Shown here one piece after another: positions 6,415 through 10,000 of a DNA stretch of 10,000 nt (position 1 is the stretch's first letter; the number at the start of each line of letters is the position of its first letter). Below the pieces are notes generated by a model, which ran no database searches, was not told the DNA's origin, and worked only from the letters and a program-made list of their open reading frames with translations. Location of the stretch: assembly GCA_020217265.1 (NCBI GenBank), contig JAIWOS010000093.1, positions 1 through 10,000 of the forward strand, written 5' to 3'. The stretch comes from Thiobacillus sp. (GTDB lineage: Bacteria > Pseudomonadota > Gammaproteobacteria > Burkholderiales > Thiobacillaceae). The position numbers and the translations under genes were made by a program.

Positions 6415-7374
6415 TCAGGCCGGCTTGCGTTCGAATTCGGCCACCACCTGCCGCAGCCGGCTGGCTTCCAGTTCCGGGCGCATCAGCGCGCGGCGCGTGC
6501 GGCCATGCGCGCGCAGCCGGGCGTAAAAATCGGGATCGTCCTCGGCCCGTGCCAGCAGGCTGGCGAGACGCCGTTCGTCGCCCACCGGAAAGTAACCGGG
6601 ATGATCCGACCCCAGCATGCCGACGTTGCCCGGCATGAATGACGCCAGCACCGGCACGTCGGCGGCGAGCGCTTCGCAGATCACGTTGGCGCCGCCTTCC
6701 ATCACCGAGCTGATGACCATGAGCTGCGCGCGCGCCAGCCGCTTCAGCACCGCGGCGTGGCTGACACCGCCGGCCCAGTGCCAGCGCGGCAGTTTGCGTT
6801 CCGCCAGTTCGGCCGTTTCGGCCATCGCCTCGGACAGCGCCTCGCCCAGATGGGTGACGCGGATGCGCGAATGTTCCGGCAGATGGCGCGTGGCGAGCGC
6901 AGGCCGGAAAGGGTCCTTTTCCTCGCGCAGGTGGCCGACCGCCAGCACGTCGAAATGCGCGCCGGGCGCGGGCAGGCGCGCGATGTCGGGTGCGGACTGG
7001 TAGATCACGCGCGTCCTGGCGGCGAGCCCGGACGGCAGTTCGTCAATGCCGCGCTCCTGCAGCACGATCAGGCGGTGCGCGAGCGTCAGCGCCTGCTGCG
7101 CGTTCGCATCCTCGTGGATGTCACGGTAGAGGTCGGTGCCGGTGAGCGCCAGCAGCAGCGGGCGTGCGGGATGGCGGTCGGCGAAGGCGCGGATCGCGGC
7201 AAAGCTGCGTCGCGCGTGCAGGGCCAGCATCAGATCGGCGTCGCGGCCGTCCCATTCCACCTGCACCCGCACCGTGTGGCCGGCGTCGCGCAGGAAGCGC
7301 GCCCAGCGCGCGGCGGTGTGCCAGTTGCCGTTGCGGTGCTCGCGGCCGTAGGGCGTGATGAGGGCGATGCGCAT
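6415..7374 (-). CDS. senB: GT-B glycosyltransferase, TIGR04348 type, SenB-like (selenosugar synthase candidate)
   Basis: The 319-residue protein has a GT-B layout. The N-terminal half starts MRIALITPYG and contains NGNWHTAARWARFLRDAGH (15-33), DADLMLALHARRS (45-57) and LTGTDLYRD (78-85). The C-terminal half has the nucleotide-sugar site: VGHLREEKDP (146-155, with R150 and K153) and SSVMEGGANVICEAL (222-236), which holds an EX7E pair, E226 and E234. The GNW-TAARWA block together with ALHARRS and LTGTDLYRD is what I remember of the TIGR04348 family. That family includes SenB of selenoneine biosynthesis, which joins selenophosphate to a UDP-sugar to make a selenosugar. The match is from memory, not a search. 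No senA (EgtB-like) or senC (SelD-like) gene is visible, so the actual substrate is open. The start at 7374 fits the family N-terminus; the frame is open further upstream to 7482 but that would run into the divergent gene. There is no Shine-Dalgarno sequence. Confidence 0.75.
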   Translation of the reverse strand: MRIALITPYGREHRNGNWHTAARWARFLRDAGHTVRVQVEWDGRDADLMLALHARRSFAAIRAFADRHPARPLLLALTGTDLYRDIHEDANAQQALTLAHRLIVLQERGIDELPSGLAARTRVIYQSAPDIARLPAPGAHFDVLAVGHLREEKDPFRPALATRHLPEHSRIRVTHLGEALSEAMAETAELAERKLPRWHWAGGVSHAAVLKRLARAQLMVISSVMEGGANVICEALAADVPVLASFMPGNVGMLGSDHPGYFPVGDERRLASLLARAEDDPDFYARLRAHGRTRRALMRPELEASRLRQVVAEFERKPA

Positions 7375-7382
7375 GTCGCAAA

Positions 7383-7388
7383 AGTGTA
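7383..7388 (-). promoter_or_regulatory. Candidate -10 element of the SenB-like gene
   Basis: On the minus strand TACACT ends eight bases before the ATG at 7374, so the transcript would start on or one to two bases before the start codon. No Shine-Dalgarno sequence is present, but no good -35 is seen either. It lies within the 40-base divergent gap shared with the RNA methyltransferase gene. Confidence 0.3.
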
Positions 7389-7402
7389 CGCCCGCTTTGG
7401 CG

Positions 7403-7408
7403 GATAAT
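7403..7408 (+). promoter_or_regulatory. Candidate -10 element of the RNA methyltransferase gene, likely leaderless
   Basis: GATAAT, one change from consensus, is followed by six bases and then the ATG at 7415. This geometry is expected of a leaderless transcript, and no Shine-Dalgarno sequence is present. The hexamer is flanked by the inverted repeat GGCGG (7399-7403) / CCGCC (7410-7414), which could be an operator or chance in GC-rich DNA. The -35 is poor. Confidence 0.45.
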
Positions 7409-7414
7409 CCCGCC

Positions 7415-8194
7415 ATGCACGAAACCTCCATCACCTCGCGCGACAACCCCATTTTCAAGCGGCTGAAAAAGCTTGCCGACACCGCGCGCGCGCGGCGCGA
7501 GGCAAGGATGACGCTGTTGGACGGCGAGCATCTGCTGACGGCCTACCTCGACGCCGGCGGACAACCGCATACCCTGGTGCGCGCCGCATCGTTCGATGCG
7601 GCGAAGCTGGCGCCGCTTGCCGCGCGCTGCGCGCAGGCCAGAACGCTGGTGCTGCCGGACGCGCTCTTTGCCGAGCTTTCGCCCGTTGCCACGCCCAGCG
7701 GCCTCGTCGCCGAAGCGGCCTGGCTCGTGCCGCCGGCCGTGCCCGGGGTGCCGCTCGTGGTGGTGCTGGAAGACATCCAGGATCCGGGCAACCTGGGCGC
7801 GATGCTGCGCACGGCGGCTGCCGCGGGTGCCACGCGCGCGGTGCTCTCCAGGGGCTGCCACGATCCGTGGTCGCCGAAGGCGCTGCGCGGCGGACAGGGC
7901 GCGCAGTTCGTGCTGCCGCTGGAAACCGGTGTCGATCTGCCCGGCTGGCTCGCGCGTTTCGCGGGCGACACACTGGCGCTGGCGCTGGCGGAAGACGGCA
8001 ACCTCTATGCGCGAACGCTCACCGGCCCGCTTGCGATCATTGTCGGCAACGAAGGCGCGGGGCTGTCGGCAGCAGTACGCGCCGCCGCAAGCGCGGTCGT
8101 GAGCATCCCGATGCGGGGCAGGGTCGAATCGCTGAACGCGGCAGCGGCGCTCGCCGTTGCGGTGTTCGAGGCGGCTCGCCAGCGCGCCGGCTGA
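7415..8194 (+). CDS. SpoU/TrmH-family RNA 2'-O-methyltransferase
   Basis: This 259-residue protein is a SPOUT-class S-adenosylmethionine-dependent RNA ribose methyltransferase. It has an N-terminal SpoU substrate-binding domain (about 1-105, beginning with a SITSRDNPIFKRLKKL helix) and a C-terminal trefoil-knot domain. Motif 1 is LEDIQDPGNLGAMLRTAAAAG (118-138, with N126 and the likely catalytic R132). Motif 2 is IIVGNEGAGL (208-217, with E213). Motif 3 is SIPMRGRVESLNAAAALAVA (230-249, with E238, S239 and N241). All key residues are kept, so it should be active. It is a paralogue of RlmB, which lies 4.3 kb to the left, but has a different N-terminal domain and stands outside an rnr operon. 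It resembles the YsgA/TsnR-like branch. The target nucleotide, whether rRNA or tRNA, cannot be read from the sequence. The start at 7415 gives the normal family N-terminus; an ATG at 7355 would add 20 residues inside the divergent gene. Confidence 0.9.
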   Translation: MHETSITSRDNPIFKRLKKLADTARARREARMTLLDGEHLLTAYLDAGGQPHTLVRAASFDAAKLAPLAARCAQARTLVLPDALFAELSPVATPSGLVAEAAWLVPPAVPGVPLVVVLEDIQDPGNLGAMLRTAAAAGATRAVLSRGCHDPWSPKALRGGQGAQFVLPLETGVDLPGWLARFAGDTLALALAEDGNLYARTLTGPLAIIVGNEGAGLSAAVRAAASAVVSIPMRGRVESLNAAAALAVAVFEAARQRAG

Positions 8195-8195
8195 A

Positions 8196-8495
8196 TCAGA
8201 CTTTCTGCAGGGCGCGCTCGCCGCTGCGGCGGTCGAGCTGCACGCGCAAGTGGTTGTCGCGCGCAAAGTCCATCACGTAGGCGTAGGCGGTGGGGTCGAC
8301 TTCTTCCAGCCAGCGCGCCACCACCAGACAACGCTCGCCGTCGATGAGACAGGGCTGCACACCGGCCGAGTAGCGCAGGCGGTGGTCGACGAGAAAGCTC
8401 GCCAGCGTCGACGACAGCCGCTCGCTCCAGTCAGACGGCCTGAAAGCTTTGCCATTGTCCATCGTGCCGGAAATGACCCAATCGTTCTGCGCCAT
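8196..8495 (-). CDS. DUF3579 family protein
   Basis: The 99-residue protein contains TMDNGKAFRPSDWSERL (11-27) and, further on, QPCLIDGERCLVV followed by AYVMDFARDNHLRVQ. I recognise these as the DUF3579 pattern, a small soluble family found chiefly in betaproteobacteria and with no established function. There is no signal peptide or membrane segment, so it should be cytoplasmic. A good ribosome binding site, AGGGAG (bases 8507-8502), lies six bases before the ATG and fixes the start. It follows ppsR on the same strand with a 48-base gap, so the two may be co-transcribed. Its stop lies one base from the stop of the convergent RNA methyltransferase gene. Confidence 0.82.
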   Translation of the reverse strand: MAQNDWVISGTMDNGKAFRPSDWSERLSSTLASFLVDHRLRYSAGVQPCLIDGERCLVVARWLEEVDPTAYAYVMDFARDNHLRVQLDRRSGERALQKV

Positions 8496-8543
8496 GTCGT
8501 GCTCCCTGGGGGTGGTGCCTGCGATTGCGGCACAAACCCGGCT

Positions 8544-9326
8544 TCACTTGAGCGACTGCCGCAAGCGGGCGGCGATTTCCTCCACCGACATGCGGGTCGT
8601 GTCGAGTACCGGCACGCCGTGGCGGGCGAACAGCGCCTCGGCGGCAACGAGTTCGCTGCGGCACTGTGGCAGGCTGGCGTAGCGGCTGCCGGGGTAGCGC
8701 GCCTGGCGGATCGCAGCCAGCCGTGCGGGGTCGAGTGTGAGCCCGCGCAGGCGCGGCAGGTGCGCGTTCAGGCAGCCGGGGAGCGCGTCGCGCGCGAGCT
8801 CGTCTGGCGTGAGCGGGTAGTTGGCAACTGCGAGTCCGAAGTGCAGGGCGAGGTAGAGTGCGGTCGGTGTCTTGCCGACACGCGAGACGCCGACCAGGAT
8901 CAGGTCCGCTTCGGCGAGCCGCTGCGGCGCGAGACCGTCGTCCGCCGCCAGGCTGAAGTTCACCGCGGCCATGCGCGCCTCGTAATCCGGCGCCATGCCG
9001 TGGGTATGGCCGGCGCCGGGCACGGCGGGCTGACCGAGCGCGGCCTCCACCGCGGGTGCGATCAACTCGAAGGCGTCGAACAGCGGCGCGCCGGCCTCGC
9101 GCAGCACGGCCCGCGCGGCCGGGTCGGTGAGAGTGGAAAACACCAGCGCGCCGGGCGTGGCGGCAATGCGTCCGGCCGCCTCGCGGGCTTTTTCCACGCT
9201 GTCGACGAAGGGCAGCACAATCCGGCTACACTCGAAGCCAGGAAACTGCGACAGCACGCTCTTCGCCACCGCCTCGACGGTGACGCCGGTGTGATCCGAA
9301 ACGCAGTAGACGATGCGCGTGCTCAT
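8544..9326 (-). CDS. ppsR: PEP synthase regulatory protein PpsR (kinase/pyrophosphorylase)
   Basis: PpsR is a bifunctional cytoplasmic enzyme. It inactivates phosphoenolpyruvate synthase by ADP-dependent phosphorylation of a threonine next to the catalytic histidine, and reverses this by phosphate-dependent dephosphorylation that releases pyrophosphate. The 260 residues match the DUF299/Kinase-PPPase family end to end. The start is [14 protein letters not shown] (5-18). [24 protein letters not shown] (108-131) follows, then the P-loop [15 protein letters not shown] (146-160) and the block [16 protein letters not shown] (211-226), ending MSVEEIA. It lacks the short C-terminal extension of the E. 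coli protein. The start at 9326 is the conserved N-terminus. No ribosome binding site is seen on this strand, because the upstream bases are pyrimidine-rich (they are the complement of the ppsA site). Its target, ppsA, is divergent with only 13 bases between start codons. Confidence 0.95.
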   Translation of the reverse strand: MSTRIVYCVSDHTGVTVEAVAKSVLSQFPGFECSRIVLPFVDSVEKAREAAGRIAATPGALVFSTLTDPAARAVLREAGAPLFDAFELIAPAVEAALGQPAVPGAGHTHGMAPDYEARMAAVNFSLAADDGLAPQRLAEADLILVGVSRVGKTPTALYLALHFGLAVANYPLTPDELARDALPGCLNAHLPRLRGLTLDPARLAAIRQARYPGSRYASLPQCRSELVAAEALFARHGVPVLDTTRMSVEEIAARLRQSLK

Positions 9327-9335
9327 GGAGAGGGG
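9327..9335 (+). promoter_or_regulatory. Ribosome binding site of ppsA
   Basis: The purine-rich GGAGAGGGG ends four bases before the ppsA ATG at 9340 and fills most of the 13-base gap to the ppsR start. It fixes the ppsA start and leaves no intergenic space for a promoter. Confidence 0.7.
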
Positions 9336-9339
9336 AAAT

Positions 9340-10000
9340 ATGGCTGACCCGACCGACTATATCGTTCCGCTCGATCGCCTGTCGATGGCCGACGTGCCGC
9401 GCGTGGGCGGCAAGAATGCCTCGCTCGGCGAAATGATCCGGCATCTTGCCGGCGCCGGCGTCAAGGTGCCGGGCGGCTTTGCCACCACCGCGCAGGCATT
9501 CTGGGACTTTCTCGACCACAACGGCCTGCGCGACGCCATCCACGCGAAGCTGGCCGCGCTGGATGTGGCCGACGTCGTGGCGCTCGCCGCGGCCGGCGCC
9601 GAAATCCGCGCCCGGGTCGAGGCGGCCGTGCTGCCCCCGGCGCTGGAAGCGGGCCTGCTCACTGCCTACCGCGGGCTCGGCGACGCCGTTTCGGTCGCGG
9701 TACGCTCGTCCGCCACCGCCGAAGACCTGCCCGACGCATCCTTTGCCGGCCAGCAGGAAACCTACCTGCACGTGCGCGGCGAAGCGGCGCTGCTTATGCA
9801 TGTGAAAAAGGTGTTCGCCTCGCTCTACAACGACCGCGCGATCGCCTACCGGGTGCATCACGGTTTTACTCACGCGAACGTCGCGCTGTCGGCCGGCATC
9901 CAGCGCATGGTGCGCTCGGATCTCGCCAGCGCCGGGGTGATGTTCACGCTCGACACCGAATCCGGCTTCCGTGACGTCGTCTTCATCACCGCGGCGTACG
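9340..10000 (+). CDS. ppsA: Phosphoenolpyruvate synthase (pyruvate, water dikinase), N-terminal part
   Basis: PEP synthase converts pyruvate, ATP and water to phosphoenolpyruvate, AMP and phosphate, the entry step to gluconeogenesis from pyruvate. Only the first 220 residues of a protein usually near 800 are present; the frame runs off the right edge without a stop. They cover most of the N-terminal ATP-binding (PPDK-N) domain. Visible motifs are [11 protein letters not shown] (22-32, with the nucleotide-binding K25), VPGGFATT (43-50), [25 protein letters not shown] (119-143, with R122) and an [18 protein letters not shown] segment (about 197-210). The phospho-histidine swivelling domain and the PEP/pyruvate domain lie beyond the window. 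The ATG at 9340 has a strong ribosome binding site. The adjoining divergent ppsR supports the assignment over pyruvate phosphate dikinase. Confidence 0.96.
   Translation, partial: MADPTDYIVPLDRLSMADVPRVGGKNASLGEMIRHLAGAGVKVPGGFATTAQAFWDFLDHNGLRDAIHAKLAALDVADVVALAAAGAEIRARVEAAVLPPALEAGLLTAYRGLGDAVSVAVRSSATAEDLPDASFAGQQETYLHVRGEAALLMHVKKVFASLYNDRAIAYRVHHGFTHANVALSAGIQRMVRSDLASAGVMFTLDTESGFRDVVFITAAY

Noticed and set aside
7121..8266. A 381-codon minus-strand frame spanning the RNA methyltransferase and the start of the SenB-like gene.
   Set aside because: It crosses two real genes in the wrong frame, and its Arg/Ala/Gln-rich translation looks like a GC-skew shadow.
8515..8533. Inverted repeat GTGCC/GGCAC between ppsR and the DUF3579 gene.
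   Set aside because: A five-pair stem with a nine-base loop and no T-run is easily found by chance in GC-rich DNA. I cannot support a terminator or attenuator.
8157..9347. A 396-codon open frame on the plus strand across DUF3579 and ppsR.
   Set aside because: It is antisense to two recognised families, rich in Arg/Gly/Ala/His, and has no domain or ribosome binding site.

Overview
The window is about two-thirds G+C and densely packed with genes. Its gene families and order point to a betaproteobacterium. The evidence is an rnr-rlmB operon, a full-length E. coli-type YcaO, a DUF3579 protein (a family known mainly from betaproteobacteria), a divergent ppsR/ppsA pair and a TIGR04348/SenB-type glycosyltransferase. 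A Thiobacillus-like or related Nitrosomonadales/Rhodocyclales host is my guess from gene content; there is no rRNA or other marker to prove it.

Layout: (1) 1-109 holds a tRNA-Leu(CAG) on the minus strand, cut by the left edge, with a near-consensus sigma-70 promoter (TTGACA-17-TAAAAT) and a GC-rich discriminator. (2) 115-3125 is rnr (RNase R) followed by rlmB (23S rRNA G2251 methyltransferase), overlapping by ATGA. (3) 3237-3854 is a lipoprotein of unknown function in distinctly lower-GC DNA, a possible acquired insert. (4) 3966-5678, minus strand, is ycaO, with a small hairpin just past its stop. (5) 5748-6413 is a secreted TPR protein, divergent from ycaO. (6) 6415-7374, minus strand, is a SenB-like glycosyltransferase, divergent from (7) 7415-8194, a second SpoU/TrmH-type RNA methyltransferase. 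(8) 8196-8495 (DUF3579) and 8544-9326 (ppsR) lie on the minus strand in the order ppsR then DUF3579. (9) ppsA starts at 9340 on the plus strand and runs off the right edge. No stretch over 300 bases lacks a gene.

Functional themes: RNA and ribosome maintenance dominates the left and middle (tRNA-Leu, RNase R, RlmB, YcaO with its known link to ribosomal protein S12 methylthiolation, and a second rRNA/tRNA methyltransferase). The right end is the PEP synthase module, in which PpsR switches PpsA off and on by reversible phosphorylation. The SenB-like gene suggests possible selenium metabolism, but no senA or senC partner is visible here.

I see no mobile element, CRISPR array, toxin-antitoxin pair or defence island, and no clearly new multi-gene system. 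The points most worth a second look are the orphan SenB-like gene, the low-GC lipoprotein, start codons that sit directly behind -10-like hexamers (possible leaderless mRNAs), and the very tight gene junctions.
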